A DNA stretch of 64,000 nucleotides from Capra hircus (Eukaryota; Chordata; Mammalia; Artiodactyla; Bovidae). The notes below the pieces were generated by a model, which was given only the letters and a program-made list of their open reading frames with translations, ran no database searches and was not told the DNA's origin. The first letter of the stretch is position 1; every line of letters starts with the position of its first letter. Position numbers and translations under genes: made by a program. The stretch lies in assembly GCF_001704415.2 (NCBI RefSeq), contig NC_030808.1, positions 81,748,594 to 81,812,593 of the forward strand, read 5' to 3'. This document shows positions 1 to 11,754 of this stretch, one piece after another.

Positions 1-374
1 ATCAAAATTCAAAATATATAAAGGAAATAACTGAAAATAAGTGAAATAACTCAAAATATTTGAGATACTAAACATAATTTTTATTTGATTTTATAATGTT
101 GAATTGGAACATAAGACTCAGAATGCAGTTTGGTGAAACTGCATAAAAAATAACATTAGAAAAAATTAATATTTAAAAATACTTAAGAGTTGCAAGTATT
201 GTTAATCTAAGGAAGCAGGGACAATATTTATTAGAAAACTTGATGGAAATACCTGAAGAATATAACCCATTAATGTTTGTGAGTTCCATCATTTTGTTAT
301 AGAAGAATCAGACTTGATCAAGTTGTATCATTGAATCACTTTGAAGTATATAATACACATGCATGTTTGCCCTT
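1..374. other. AT-rich sequence, no gene seen
   Basis: Low-complexity, AT-rich sequence with many short A and T runs. I see no long open frame, no splice-site-bounded exon and no repeat family I can name. The first recognisable repeat (antisense L1 3' UTR) begins at about 375. Confidence 0.5.
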
Positions 375-485
375 TGAAAAAATTTTTAAAAATTTTAATT
401 TTTATTTCATATTTGGGTGTAGTTGATTTACAATGTTGTGTTAGTTTCAGGTGTATGGTAAAGTGGTTCAGTTACACACATTCTT

Positions 486-828
486 TTTCAAGTCTTCCCT
501 GATAGCTCAGCTGGTGACGAATCCAGCTGCAATACAGGAGATCCTGGCTCTATTCCTGGGTCAGGAAGATCCCCTGGAGAAGGGATAAGCTGCCCACTCC
601 AGTTTTATTGGGCTTCCCTAGTGGCGCAGATGGTAAAGAATCTGCCTGCAATGTGGGAGACCTGGGTTCGATCCCTAGGTTGGGAAGATCCCCTGGAGGA
701 GGGCATGGCAACCCACTCTAGTATTCTTGCCTGGAGAATACCATGGACAGAGGAGCCTGGTGGGCTACAGACCATGTGGTCGCAAAGAGTCGGATATGAC
801 TGAGCGACTAAGCACAGTACATTGCTTT
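486..828 (+). mobile_element. Two adjacent Bov-tA SINE units
   Basis: Two tRNA-like units follow each other. The first (about 490-605) stops at a 'cccactccag' motif and runs directly into the second (about 611-826), which has the complete head, the BovB-derived body and the 'gactgagcgacta' tail. The pair interrupts an L1 3' UTR. Flanking acattcttttt and acattgctttt look like a slightly decayed target-site duplication. Bov-tA is a ruminant SINE mobilised by BovB. The arrangement suggests either insertion of one SINE in the tail of another or a dimeric source. Confidence 0.85.
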
Positions 829-898
829 TCCCATATAGGTTATTATAGACTATTGAGTAGAGTTCCCTGTGCTATATATTGGGTCCTTGTTGATTATC

Positions 899-1545
899 AC
901 TTCATGGAAAATAGATGGGGAAACAGTGGAAACAGTGTCAGATTTTATTTTGGGGGGCTCCAAAATCACTGCAGATGGTGATTGCAGCCATGAAATTAAA
1001 AGACACTTACTCCTTGGAAGGAAAGTTATGACCAACCTAGATAGCATATTCAAAAGCAGAGACATTACTTTGCCAACAAAGGTCCATCTAGTCAAGGCTA
1101 TGGTTTTTCCAGTGGTCATGTATGGATGTGAGAGTTGGACTGTGAAGAAAGCTGAGCGCTGAAGAATTGATGCTTTTGAACTGTGGTGTTGGAGAAGACT
1201 CTTGAGAGTCCCTTGGACTGCAAGGAGATCCAACCAGTCCATTCTGAAGGAGATCAGTCCTGGGTGTTCATTGGAAGGACTGATGCTGATGCTGAAACTC
1301 CAGTACTTTGGCCACCTCATGCGAAGAGTTGACTCATTGGAAAAGACCCTGATGCTGGGAGGGATTGGGGGCAGAAGGAGAAGGGGACGACAGAGGATGA
1401 GATGGCTGGATGGCATCACCGACTCGATGGACGTGAGTTTGAATGAACTCTGGGAGTTGGTGATGGACAGGGAGGCCTGGAGTGCTGCGATTCATGGGGT
1501 CACAAAGATTCGAACACGACTGAGTGACTGAACTGACTGACTGAA
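899..1545 (+). mobile_element. 5'-truncated BovB LINE, 3' end
   Basis: Sense-strand BovB sequence from the post-RT part of the ORF through the 3' tail. Broken frames at 869-1162 and 1202-1531 encode the typical C-terminal BovB protein, including the NLDSIFKSRDITL and MYGCESWT segments. The element ends in the BovB/Bov-tA tail (cacgactgagtgactg). It sits inside an antisense L1. A stop codon near 1160 separates the two frames, so this copy cannot encode a full protein. Confidence 0.9.
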
Positions 1546-1783
1546 TGAATGTGTATATGCTAATATAAACCTCTTAATTTATCCCCCACCCTCTTCTTTC
1601 CCCTTTGTTAACCATAAGCTTGTTTTTGAAATCTGGGTGTCTGTTTTTGTTTTATAAATAAGTTCATTTGTATCATATTTTTAGATTCCACTTACAAGTG
1701 ATGATATATGACACTTGTCTTTGTCTGCCTTACTTCAGTTAGTGTGATAATCTTGAAGTCCATCCATATTGCTGCAAATGGCC

Positions 1784-2569
1784 TTATTTTATTCTTTTTT
1801 TAATGGCTGAGTAATATTCCATTCTGTATGTGTACCACATTGTCTGTTTCCATTCCTCTGTCAGTGGGCATTTAGGTTGCTTCCATGTCTTGGCTGTTGT
1901 AAATAGTGCTGGAGGGAACATCGGGGTGCATGTATCTTTTTGAATTATGGTTTTCTCTGGATATATGCCCAGGAATGAGATTTCAGAATCATATAGTAGT
2001 ACTAATTTTAGTCTTTCTACTCTTCTTTGTAGTGATTGCACCAAGTTACATTCCCGCCAACAGTATAGGAGGGTTCCCTTTTCTCTACACCCTCTCCAGC
2101 ATGTGTTGTTTGTAGGCTTTATGATGATGGCCTGTCTGAGTGGTGTGAGGTGATACATTACTATAGTTTTGATTTGCATTTCTCTAGTAATTAGTGATAT
2201 TGAGGATCTTTTCATGTGCTTTTTGGCCATCTGTATGTCTTTTTTGGAGAAATGTCTATTTTGACCTTCGGCCATTTTTTGATTGGGGTTTTTCTTTATA
2301 TTGAGCTGCGTTAGCTGTTTGTGTATTTTGGAGATTAATCCCGTGTATGTTGCCTTTTTCCCAGATATTTTCCCCCATTCTGTGGATTGTCTTTTCATCT
2401 TGTTTATGGTTTCCTTTGTGCTGCAAAAGCTTTTAAGTTTAATTAGGTCTCTTTTCTTTATTTTTGTTTTTATTTTTGTTACTGAAGGAGATGGATCTAA
2501 AAAGATAATGCAGTGATTCATGTCAAAGAATGTTTTGCCTATTTTTCTTCTAAGAGTTACCAAATCCAT
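1784..2569 (-). pseudogene. L1 ORF2 C-terminal remnant
   Basis: An open frame of 261 codons encodes the C-terminal third of L1 ORF2p. It includes the cysteine-rich segment beginning CWRGCREKGTLLYCW and the EYYSAIKK terminus that is typical of mammalian L1. The endonuclease and RT domains are absent because the element is 5'-truncated. It is a retrotransposon remnant, not a host gene. Confidence 0.9.
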
Positions 2570-2595
2570 CTTACATTTAGGTCTTTATTCTGAGT

Positions 2596-2964
2596 TTTTT
2601 TTTTAATTAGAATATAATTGACTTACAATGTTATGTTAGTTTCTGCTGTACAGTGAAGTATATCAGCTGTATGTATATGTTTATCCCCTCCCTCTTGAAA
2701 CTCCCTCCCACTTCCCTGGGTCATCACAGAGCACTCTCTGTGCTCTAGAGTAGGTTCCCACTAACTAGCTGTCTTATACCTGGCAGTATGTATACGTGTC
2801 AGTCCCAGCCTCCCCGCTCATCACACCCTCCTCTTCCTCCTCTGTGTCCACATTCTGTTCGCTATGTCTGCGTCTCTGTTCCTGTCCTGTAAACAGGTTC
2901 ATCTGTACCATTTTTCTTTAAAAAAAATTGTTTTTATTATAGTTGATTTACGATGTTGTGTTAG
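2596..2964 (-). mobile_element. Antisense L1 3' UTR fragments
   Basis: 2596-2925 is a separate antisense L1 3' UTR, beginning with a T-rich tail and containing the characteristic 'cctccctcttgaaactccctccc' region. 2926-2964 is a short further antisense tail that abuts the next L1. Several L1 3' ends therefore lie head-to-tail here. No ORF2 sequence is retained in these pieces. Confidence 0.75.
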
Positions 2965-3915
2965 CTTTTTTAAACTAGAAGGTAATTGCATTACAGTGTT
3001 GTGTTACTTTCTGCTGTACAGCAGTGTGAATCAGCTGTGAGTATACATACATACCCTCCCTCTTGAGCCTTCCTTCCGCCCCCGTCTCGTCCCTCAGGTC
3101 ATCTCAGGGCGCTGAGCCGCCCTGTGCCTGTGCGGCAGCTTCCTGCCAGCCATGCTTTATACACAGCAGTGTACATATGACAGTGCTACTCTCTAAATCC
3201 ATCCCACCCTCTCCTTCCGTACTGTATCCACAAGTTCATTCTCTATGTCTGTGTCTGTATTCCTGCCCTGCAAATAGGTTCATCAATACCATTTTTCTAG
3301 ACTCCATATATATGCATTAATACACAATATTTGCTTTTCTCTTTTTGACTAACTTCACTCCGTTATGGACAGACTCTGGGTTCATCCACATCACTACAAA
3401 TGACCCAGTTTCATTCCTTTTTTATGGCTGAGTAATATTCCTTTGTATATATGTAGCACAACTTCTTTATCCATTCATCTGTTGATGGATATCTAGGTTG
3501 CTTACATGTCCTGGCTATTGTAAATAGTGCTTCTATGAACATAAGGGTACGTGTCTCTTTTTGAATTAATGTGTCATTTAAGCCTGTGTTTCCTTATTGA
3601 TTTTCTGTCTACATGATGTTCCTGTCCATTAATGTGAGGTGATAAAGTCCCCCACTATCATTGTCTTACTGTCAGCTGCTCCTTTTATGGATGTTAGTAT
3701 TTGCCTTGTATATTGAGGTGCTCTTATGTTGGGTGCATATGTATTTACAGTTGTTATATCTTCTTTTTGGATTGATCCCTTGATCATTATGTAGTGTCCT
3801 TCTTTGTCTTTTCTAACAGGTTTTGAAGTCTCCCTTGGCTGAAATGAGTAGTGCACTTCCAGCTTTCTTTTGATTTCTGTTTGCATAGCTTTTTCTGTCC
3901 TCTTACTTTCTGCTT
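2965..3915 (-). mobile_element. Old L1, left part, internally deleted
   Basis: 2965-3570 is an antisense L1 3' UTR and ORF2 C-terminus. At about 3570 the sequence jumps to the L1 endonuclease region (3580-3915, with a GDF motif of the endonuclease readable on the minus strand in 3629-4006). The RT-coding middle of ORF2 is missing. The endonuclease text stops at 3915 and resumes at 15438 after a block of nested BovB and L1 insertions, so the right part of this element is 15438-18135. Confidence 0.75.
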
Positions 3916-4505
3916 CTGCTTCATTGACTACACTAATGCCTTTGACTGTGTGGATCACAACAAACTGTGGAAAATTCTTAAACAAAAGATCGGAATACCA
4001 CACCACCTTATCTGCCTCCTGAAAAACCTATATGCAGGTGAGGAAGCAACACTTAGGACCAGACATGGAACAATGGACTGGTTCAAAATTTGGAAAGGAG
4101 TACATCAAGGCTGTATGTTGTCACCCTGCTTACTTCATTTATATACAGAGTACCTCATGCAAAATGCCAGGCTAGATAAATCACAAGCTGGAATTAAGAC
4201 TGCTAAAAGAAATACCAATACCATCAGATATGCAGATGATACCACCCTAATGGCGGAAAGTGAAGGGGAACTAAAGAGCCTCTTGATGAAGGTGAAGGAG
4301 GAGAGTTAAGAAGCTGGCTTAAACTCAATTTTCCAAAACTAAGGTCATGGCATCTGGTCCCATTACTTCATGGCAAATAAATGGGGGGAGAAGTGCAAAC
4401 AGTGGCAGATTTTATATTCTTGGGCTCCAGAATCACTGGAGATGGTGACTGCAGCCATGAAATTAAAAGAACTTGCTTCTTGGGAGAAAAGCAGTGACAA
4501 AGCCT
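3916..4505 (+). mobile_element. BovB LINE A, left part with RT domain
   Basis: Sense BovB reverse transcriptase. The frame 3851-4309 shows AFDCVDHNKL, the HQGCMLSPCLL segment and the catalytic YADD motif followed by TTLMAES. It ends at a TGA-like break about 4306 and loses frame. The sequence stops at 4505 (tgacaaagcct) and continues at 14919 (tgacgaacct), which I read as a decayed target-site duplication around the inserted BovB B. Non-functional copy. Confidence 0.85.
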
Positions 4506-5364
4506 TTGTTGTTGTTCAGCCACTCAGTCGTTGTTGTCTCTTTGCAACCCCATGGAGTGCAGCATGCCAGGCTTCCCTGTCCTTCACCATCTCCTGGAGC
4601 TTGCTCAAACTCATGTCCATTGAGTCAGTGATGTCATCCAACCGTCTCGTCCTCTGTCATCCCCTTTACCTCCTGCCTTCATTCTTTCCTAGCATCAGGT
4701 TATTTTCTAATGAGTCAGTTCTTTGTATCAGGTGGCCAAAGTATTGGAGCTTCAGCTTCAGGATCAGTCCTTCCAATGAATATTCAGGATTGATTTCCTT
4801 TAGGATTAACTGGTTTGATCTCCTCATAGTCCAAGGGGCTCTCAAGAGTCTTCTCCAACTCCACAGTTGGAAAGCTTCAGCTTTTTGGCATTCAACCTTC
4901 TTTGTGGTCCACCTCTCACATCCATACATGATTACCAGAAAAACCATAGCTTTGACTAGATGGACCTTTGATGGCAAAGTAATGTCTCTGCTTTTTAATA
5001 TGCTGTCTAGGTTTGTCATAGCTTTTCTTCCAAGGAGCAAGTGTCTTTTAATTTCATGGCTTCAGTCACTATCTGCAGTGATTTTGGAGCCCCAAAAGAT
5101 AAAGTCTATCACCATGTCCATTGTTTCTCATCTATTTGCCATGAAGTGATGGGACCAGATGCTAAGATCTTAGTTTTTTGAATGTTGAATTTTAAGCAAG
5201 CTTTTTCACTCTTCTCTTTCACCTTCATCAAGAGGCTCTTTAGTTCCTCCTTGTTTTCTGCCATAAGGGTGGTGTCATCTGCATATCTGAGGTTATTGAT
5301 ATTACTCCCAGAAGTCTTGATTCTAGCTTGTGCTTCATCCAGCCTGGCATTTCGCTTGATGTAC

Positions 5365-5745
5365 TGGAATTGATGTTTTTGAACTGTGGTGTTGGAGAAC
5401 ACACTTGAGAGTCCCTTGGACTGCAAGGAGATCCAGCCAGTCCTCCTAAAGGAAATCAGTCCTGAATATTCATTGGAAGGAGTGATGCTGAAGCTGAAGC
5501 TCCAGTATCTGGCCACCTGATGTGAAGAATTGACTCACTGGAAGAGACCCTGATACTGGGAAAGATTGAAGGCAGGAGGAGAAGGGGATGACAGAGGATG
5601 AAATGGTTAGATGGCATCACTGATTCAATGGACATGAGTTTGAGCAAGCTCTGGGAGTTGGTGATGGACAGGGAAACCTGGCGTGCTGCAGTCCATGGGG
5701 TTTCAAAGAGTTGGACATGACTGAATGACTGAACTGAACTGAATT
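5365..5745 (+). mobile_element. BovB LINE C, short 3' fragment
   Basis: About 380 bases of sense BovB 3' end, running from 'gaattgatg' through the tail 'gactgaactgaactgaatt'. It splits BovB B between a position reading 'gatgtact' and one reading 'ctgcatgtaagtt', which are adjacent in other BovB copies of this window. It is a late, 5'-truncated insertion. It has no coding capacity. Confidence 0.85.
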
Positions 5746-6029
5746 CTGCATGTAAGTTAAATAAGCAGGGTGACGGTATACAGCCTTGACATACTCCTTT
5801 TCAAATTTTGAACCAGTATATGTACAGTTCTGACGTATTTCTTGACCTGCATTAAGTTTCTGAGGAGGCAGATAAGGTGATCTGGTATTCTCATCTCTTA
5901 AAGAATTTTCCAGTTTGTTGTGATCCACACAAATGCTTTAGCATAGTCAATGAAGCAGAAGTAGATGTTTTTCTAGAATTCTCTTGTTTTTTCGATGATC
6001 CAGTGGATGCTGGCAGGTTGATCTCTGGT

Positions 6030-6043
6030 TCCTCTGCCTTTTC
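6030..6043. repeat. L1 target-site duplication, left copy
   Basis: Tcctctgccttttc, immediately before the T-run that is the complement of the L1 poly(A) tail. The identical 14 bases occur at 13869-13882 on the other side of the element, inside otherwise continuous BovB B sequence. Confidence 0.9.
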
Positions 6044-6404
6044 TTTTTTTTTTTTTTTTTTGAATTTTCTTTTTTTTTTATTTTTATTTTTTTAATAAAA
6101 TTTTTTATTTTTTTTTTAATTTTAAAATCTTTAATTCTTACATGCGTTCCCAAACATGAACCCCCCTCCCACCTCCCTCCCCATAACATCTCTCTGGGTC
6201 ATCCCCATGCACCTGCCCCAAGCAAGCTGCACCCTACGTCAGACATGGACTGGCGATTCAATTCTTACATGACAGTATACATGTTAGAATTCCCATTCTC
6301 CCAAATCATCCCACCCTCTCCCTCTCCCTCTGAGTCCAAAAGTCCGTTATACACATCTGTGTCTTTTTTCCTGTCTTGCATACAGGGTCGTCATTGCCAT
6401 CTTC

Positions 6405-9400
6405 CTAAATTCCATATATATGTGTTAGTATACTGTATTGGTGTTTTTCTTTCTGGCTTACTTCACTCTGTATAATTGGCTCCAGTTTCATCCATCTCAT
6501 CAGAACTGATTCAAATGAATTCTTTTTAATGGCTGAGTAATACTCCATTGTGTATATGTACCACAGCTTTCTTATCCATTCATCTGCTGATGGACATCTA
6601 GGTTGTTTCCATGTCCTGGCTATTATAAACAGTGCTGCGATGAACATTGGGGTACATGTGTCTCTTTCAATTCTGGTTTCCTTGGTGTGTAAGCCCTGAA
6701 GTGGGATTGCTGGGTCATAAGGTAGTTCTATTTGCAATTTTTTAAGGAATCTCCACACTGTTCTCCATAGTGGCTGTACTAGTTTGCATTCCCACCAACA
6801 GTGTAGGAGGGTTCCCTTTTCTCCACACCCTCTCCAGCATTTATTGCTTGCAGATTTTTGGATCGCAGCCATTCTGACTGGTGTGAAGTGGTACCTCATT
6901 GTGGTTTTGATTTGCATTTCTCTAATAATGAGTGATGTTGAGCATCTTTTCATGTGTTTGTTAGCCATCCGTATGTCTTCTTTGGAGAAATGTCTATTTA
7001 GTTCTTTGGCCCATTTTTTGATTGGGTCGTTTATTTTTCTGGAATTGAGCTGCAGAAGTTGCTTGTATATTTTTGAGATTAGTTGTTTGTCAGTTGTTTC
7101 ATTTGCTATTATTTTCTCCCATTCAGAAGGCTGTCTTTTCACCTTGCTTATATTTTCCTTTGTTGTACAGAAGCTTTTAATTTTAATTAGATCCCATTTG
7201 TTTATTTTTGCTTTTATTTCCAGAATTCTGGGAGGTGGATCATAGAGGATCCTGCTGTGATTTATGTCTGAGAGTGTTTTGCCTATGTTCTCCTCTAGGA
7301 GTTTTATAGTTTCTGATCTTACATTTAGATCTTTAATCCATTTTGAGTTTATTTTTGTGTACGGTGTTAGAAAGTGATCTAGTTTCATTCTTTTACAAGT
7401 GGTTGACCAGTTTTCCCAGCACCACTTGTTAAAGAGATTGTCTTTACTCCATTGTATATTCTTGCCTCCTTTGTCAAAGATAAGGTGTCCATATGTGTGT
7501 GGATTTATCTCTGGGCTTTCTATTTTGTTCCATTGATCTATATGTCTGTCTTTGTGCCAGTACCATACTGTCTTGATGACTGTGGCTTTGTAGTAGAGCC
7601 TGAAGTCAGGCAAGTTGATTCCTCCAGTTCCATTCTTCTTTCTCAAGATTGCTTTGGCTATTCGAGGTTTTTTGTATTTCCATACAAATCTTGAAATTAT
7701 TTGTTCTAGTTCTGTGAAAAATGTGGCTGGTAGCTTGACAGGGATTGCATTAAATTTGTAAATTGCTTTGGGTAGTATACTCATTTTCACTATATTGATT
7801 CTTCCGATCCATGAACATGGTATATTTCTCCATCTATTAGTGTCCTCTTTGATTTCTTTCATCAGTGTTTTATAGTTTTCTATATATAGGTCTTTAGTTT
7901 CTTTAGGTAGATATATTCCTAAGTATTTTATTCTTTTCGTTGCAATGGTGAATGGAATTGTTTCCTTAATTTCTTTTTCTACTTTCTCATTATTCGTGTA
8001 TAGGAATGCAAGGGATTTCTGTGTGTTGATTTTATATCCTGCAACTTTACTATATTCATTGATTAGCTCTAGTAATTTTCTGGTGGAGTCTTTAGGGTTT
8101 TCCATGTAGAGGATCATGTCATCTGCAAACAGTGAGAGTTTTACTTCTTCTTTTCCAATTTGGATTCCTTTTATTTCTTTTTCTGCTCTGATTGCTGTGG
8201 CCAAAACTTCCAGAACTATGTTGAATAGTAGCGGTGAAAGTGGACACCCTTGTCTGGTTCCTGACTTTAGGGGAAATGCTTTCAATTTTTCACCATTGAG
8301 GATAATGTTTGCTGTGGGTTTGTCATATATTGCTTTTATTATGTTGAGGTATGTTCCTTCTATTCCTGCTTTCTGGAGAGTTTTTATCATAAATGGATGT
8401 TGAATTTTGTCAAAGGCCTTCTCGGCATCTATTGAGATAATCATATGGTTTTTATTTTTCAATTTGTTAATGTGGTGAATTACATTGATTTATTTGCATA
8501 TATTGAAGAATCCTTGCATCCCTGGGATAAAGCCCACTTGGTCATGGTGTATGATCTTTTTAATGTGTTGTTGGATTCTGATTGCTAGAATTTTGTTGAG
8601 GATTTTTGCATCTATGTTCATCAGTGATATTGGCCTGTAGTTTTCCTTTTTTGTGACATCTTTGTCAGGTTTTGGTATTAGGGTGATGGTGGCCTCATAG
8701 AATGAGTTTGGAAGTTTACCTTCCTCTGCAATTTTCTGGAAGAGTTTGAGGAGGATAGGTGTTAGCTCTTCTCGAAATTTTTGGTAGAATTCAGCTGTGA
8801 AGCCGTCTGGACCTGGGCTTTTGTTTGCTGGAAGATTTCTGATTACAGTTTCAATTTCTGTGCTTGTGATGGGTCTGTTAAGATTTTCTATTTCTTCCTG
8901 GTTCAGTTTTGGAAAATTGTACTTTTCTAAGAATTTGTCCATTTCTTCCACGTTGTCCATTTTATTGGCATACAACTGCTGATAGTAGTCTCTTATGATC
9001 CTTTGTATTTCTGTGTTGTCTGTTGTGATCTCTCCATTTTCATTTCTAATTTTATTGATTTGATTTTTCTCTCTTTGCTTCTTGATGAGTCTGGCTAATG
9101 GTTTGTCAATTTTATTTATCCTTTCAAAGAACCAGCTTTTGGCTTTGTTGATTTTTGCTATGGTCTCTTTTGTTTCTTTTGCATTTATTTCTGCCCTAAT
9201 TTTTAAGATTTCTTTCCTTCTACTAACTCTGGGGTTCTCCAACTCTTCCTTTTCTAGTTGCTTTAGTTGCAGAGTTAGGTTATTTATTTGACTTTTTTCT
9301 TGTTTCTTGAGGTATGCCTGTATTGCTATGAACTTTCCTCTTAGCACTGCTTTTATAGTGTCCCACAGGTTTTGGGTTGTTGTGTTTTCATTTTCATTAG

Positions 9401-10223
9401 TTTCTATGCATATTTTGATTTCTTTTTTGATTTTTTCTGTGATTTGTTGGTTATTCAGAAGTGTGTTGTTCAACCTCCATATGTTGGAATTTTTAATAGT
9501 TTTTCTCCTGTAATTGAGATCTAATCTTAGTGCATTATGGTCAGAAAAGATGCTTGGAATGATTTCGATTTTTTTGAATTTATCAAGTTTAGATTTATGG
9601 CCCAGGATGTGATCTATCCTGGAGAAGGTTCCATGAGCACTTGAAAAAAAGGTGAAATTCATTGTTTTGGGGTGAAATGTCCTATAGATATCAATTAGGT
9701 CTAACTGATCTAATGTATCATTTAAAGTTTGCGTTTCTTTGTTAATTTTCTGTTTAGTTGATCTGTCCATAGGTGTGAGTGGGGTATTAAAGTCTCCCAC
9801 TATTATTGTGTTATTGTTGATTTTCCCTTTCATACTTGTTAGCATTTGTCTTACATATTGCGGGGCTCCTATATTGGGGGCATATATATTTATAATTGTT
9901 ATATCTTCTTCTTGGATTGTTCCTTTGATCATTATGTAGTGGCCTTCTTTGTCTCTTTTCACAGCCTTTGTTTTAAAGTCTATTTTATCGGATATGAGTA
10001 TTGCCACTCCTGCTTTCTTTTGGTCTCTATTTGCATGGTATATCTTTTTCCAGCCCTTCACTTTCAGTCTGTATGTGTCCCTTGTTTTGAGGTGGGTCTC
10101 TTGTAAGCAGCATATAGAGGGGTCTTGTTTTTTTATCCATTCGGCCAGTCTCTGTCTTTTGGTTGGGGCGTTCAACCCATTTACGTTTAAGGTAATTATT
10201 GATAAGTGTGATCCCTTTACCAT
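6405..10223 (-). pseudogene. L1 ORF2 (endonuclease-RT), one in-frame stop
   Basis: The same frame is open from the ATG at 10223 to 8490 and from 8489 to the stop at 6405, giving about 1272 codons, the usual ORF2p length. The only interruption I see is a TAA at 8492-8490, after residue 577, in the RT region just past FIPGMQG. The N-terminal endonuclease domain has TLNVNGLN (N13), QETHL (E42), GDFNTPLT and SDHNALRL. The RT palm motif FADDMILY lies in the downstream half, and the C-terminal cysteine motif CWRGCGEKGTLLHC near the end. The product would nick target DNA and reverse-transcribe L1 RNA. As it stands, translation stops before the catalytic aspartates, so the copy is expected to be inactive. 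Confidence 0.9.
8490..8492 (-). other. Premature stop codon in L1 ORF2
   Basis: TAA on the minus strand, directly after ...FNICK. The next codons read INVIHHINK and then continue in the same frame into the RT palm region. Other L1 copies have a serine codon at this place, so a single C-to-A change would explain it. No frameshift is involved. Confidence 0.85.
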
Positions 10224-10274
10224 TTACTTTATTGTTTTGGGTTCGAGTTTATACACCCTTTTTGTGTTTCCTGT

Positions 10275-11201
10275 CTAGAGAATATCCTTTAGAATTTGTT
10301 GGAGAGCTGGTTTGGTGGTGCTGAATTCTCTCAGCTTTTGCTTGTCTGTAAAGCTTTTGATTTCTCCTTCGTATTTGAATGAGATCCTTGCTGGGTACAG
10401 TATTCTGGGCTGTAGGTTATTGTCTTTCATCACTTTAAGTATGTCTTGCCATTCCCTCCTGGCCTGAAGAGTTTCTATTGAAAGATCAGCTGTTATCCTA
10501 ATGGGAATCCCCTTGTGTGTTATTTGTTGTTTTTCCCTTGCTGCTTTTAATATTTGTTCTTTGTATTTGATCTTTGTTAATTTGATTAATATGTGTCTTG
10601 GGGTGTTTCGCCTTGGGTTTATCCTATTTGGAACTCTCTGTGTTTCTTGGACTTGGGTGATTATTTCCTTCCCCATTTTAGGGAAGTTTTCAACTATTAT
10701 CTCCTCAAGGATTTTCTCATGATCTTTCTTTCTGTCTTCTTCTTCTGGGACTCCTATAATTCGAATGTTGGAGCGTTTCATATTGTCCTGGAGGTCTCTG
10801 AGATTGTCCTCATTTCTTTTAATTCGTTGTTCTTGTTTCCTCTCTGATTCATTTATTTCTACCATTCTATCTTCTATTTCACTAATCCTATCTTCTGCCT
10901 CCGTTATTCTACTAATTGTTGCCTCCAGAGTGTTTCTGATCTCATTTATTGCATTATTCATTATATTTTGACTCTTTTTTATTTCTTCTAGGTCCTTGTT
11001 AAACCTTTCTTGCATCTTCTCAATCCTTGTCTCTAGCCTATTTATCTGTGATTCCATTTTGATTTCAAGATTTTGGATCATTTTCACTATCAATATTCGG
11101 AATTCCTTCTCCGGTAGATTCCCTACTTCTTCCACTTTTGTTTGGTTTGGTGGGCAACTCTCCTGTTCCTTTACCTGCTGTGTATTCCTCTGTCTCTTCA
11201 T
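10275..11201 (-). CDS. L1 ORF1p, RNA-binding chaperone, intact
   Basis: 308 codons without interruption. L1 ORF1p binds L1 RNA as a trimer in the cytoplasmic ribonucleoprotein. Residues about 40-150 are a heptad-rich coiled coil (MESQINRLETRIEKMQERF and on). An RRM-like domain follows, with the conserved segment NIRIIGVPEEED at about 167-178, and a basic C-terminal domain with ILIKLTKIKYKEQILKAAREK near 200-220. Length fits mammalian ORF1p. It starts at MKRQRNTQQ and ends 51 bases before ORF2, as in other L1s. Because ORF1p can act in trans, this intact copy could still be made if the element is transcribed. It is retrotransposon-encoded rather than a host gene. Confidence 0.9.
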   Translation of the reverse strand: MKRQRNTQQVKEQESCPPNQTKVEEVGNLPEKEFRILIVKMIQNLEIKMESQINRLETRIEKMQERFNKDLEEIKKSQNIMNNAINEIRNTLEATISRITEAEDRISEIEDRMVEINESERKQEQRIKRNEDNLRDLQDNMKRSNIRIIGVPEEEDRKKDHEKILEEIIVENFPKMGKEIITQVQETQRVPNRINPRRNTPRHILIKLTKIKYKEQILKAAREKQQITHKGIPIRITADLSIETLQARREWQDILKVMKDNNLQPRILYPARISFKYEGEIKSFTDKQKLREFSTTKPALQQILKDIL

Positions 11202-11754
11202 CTTGGTTATATTGCTGCGTTTGGGGTGGCCTTTTTATATTCTGGGAATTTGTGGAGTTCTCTTTATTATGGAGCTTCCTCACTTTGGGTGGGGTTCTAT
11301 CAGTGGCTTGTCAAGGTTTCCTGGTTAGGGAGGCTTGTGTTGGAGTTTTGGTGGGTGGAGCTGGGTTTCTTCTCTCTGGAGTGCAATGGAGTGACCCGTA
11401 ATGGGTTACGAGACATCAAAGGTTTTGGGATAATTTTGAGCTGCCTGTATATTGAAGCTCAGGGGAGTGTTCCTGTGTTGCTGGAGAATTTGCGTGGTAT
11501 GTCTTGTTTTGGAATTTGTTGGCCCTTAGGTGGAACTTGGTTTCGGTGTAGGTATGAAGGCATTAGATGGGCTCCTGTTGCTTAATGTTCCCTGAATTCA
11601 AGAGTTCTCTAATGTTTTCAGGCTTTGGATTTAAGCCTCCTGCTTCTGGTTTTCAGTTTTATTTTTACAGTAGCCTCTAGACTTCTCCATCTATACAGCA
11701 CTGATGATAAAACATCTAGGTTAAAGATGAAAAGTTTCTCCACATTGAGGGACA

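Larger units (their letters stand above)
375..2595 (-). mobile_element. L1 LINE 3' end, interrupted by SINEs and BovB
   Basis: The pieces 375-485, 829-898 and 1546-2595 read in order as one antisense L1: 3' UTR on the left, C-terminal part of ORF2 on the right. The 3' UTR text resumes exactly where it left off after the SINE block (486-828) and after a BovB fragment (899-1545), so the L1 is the oldest element of this cluster. It is 5'-truncated near 2595, where the T-rich tail of another antisense L1 begins. Assigned from recognisable L1 3' UTR and ORF2 sequence. The exact subfamily is not determined. Confidence 0.85.
4506..6043 (-). mobile_element. BovB LINE B (antisense), left parts
   Basis: 4506-5364 is antisense BovB from its 3' tail (gttgttgttcagccactcag) up through the RT region; the complement of the YADD motif lies near 5280. 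5365-5745 is an inserted BovB C. 5746-6043 continues BovB B toward its 5' side without loss. At 6043 it is interrupted by the full-length L1 and resumes at 13869 after an exact 14-bp repeat. BovB B itself is inserted in BovB A. Frames 4666-5040 and 5109-5516 (-) are its broken ORF. Confidence 0.85.

Noticed and set aside
850..1419. 189-codon minus-strand frame, and similar frames opposite other BovB 3' ends (58859-59212 -, 4370-5149 +)
   Set aside because: They are complements of the BovB ORF C-terminus; the same antisense reading (beginning MPSSHLILC or similar) recurs at every BovB copy and carries no independent coding evidence.
6784..7245. Long plus-strand frames within 6245-11585
   Set aside because: They are antisense shadows of the L1 ORF1 and ORF2 coding sequence on the minus strand.
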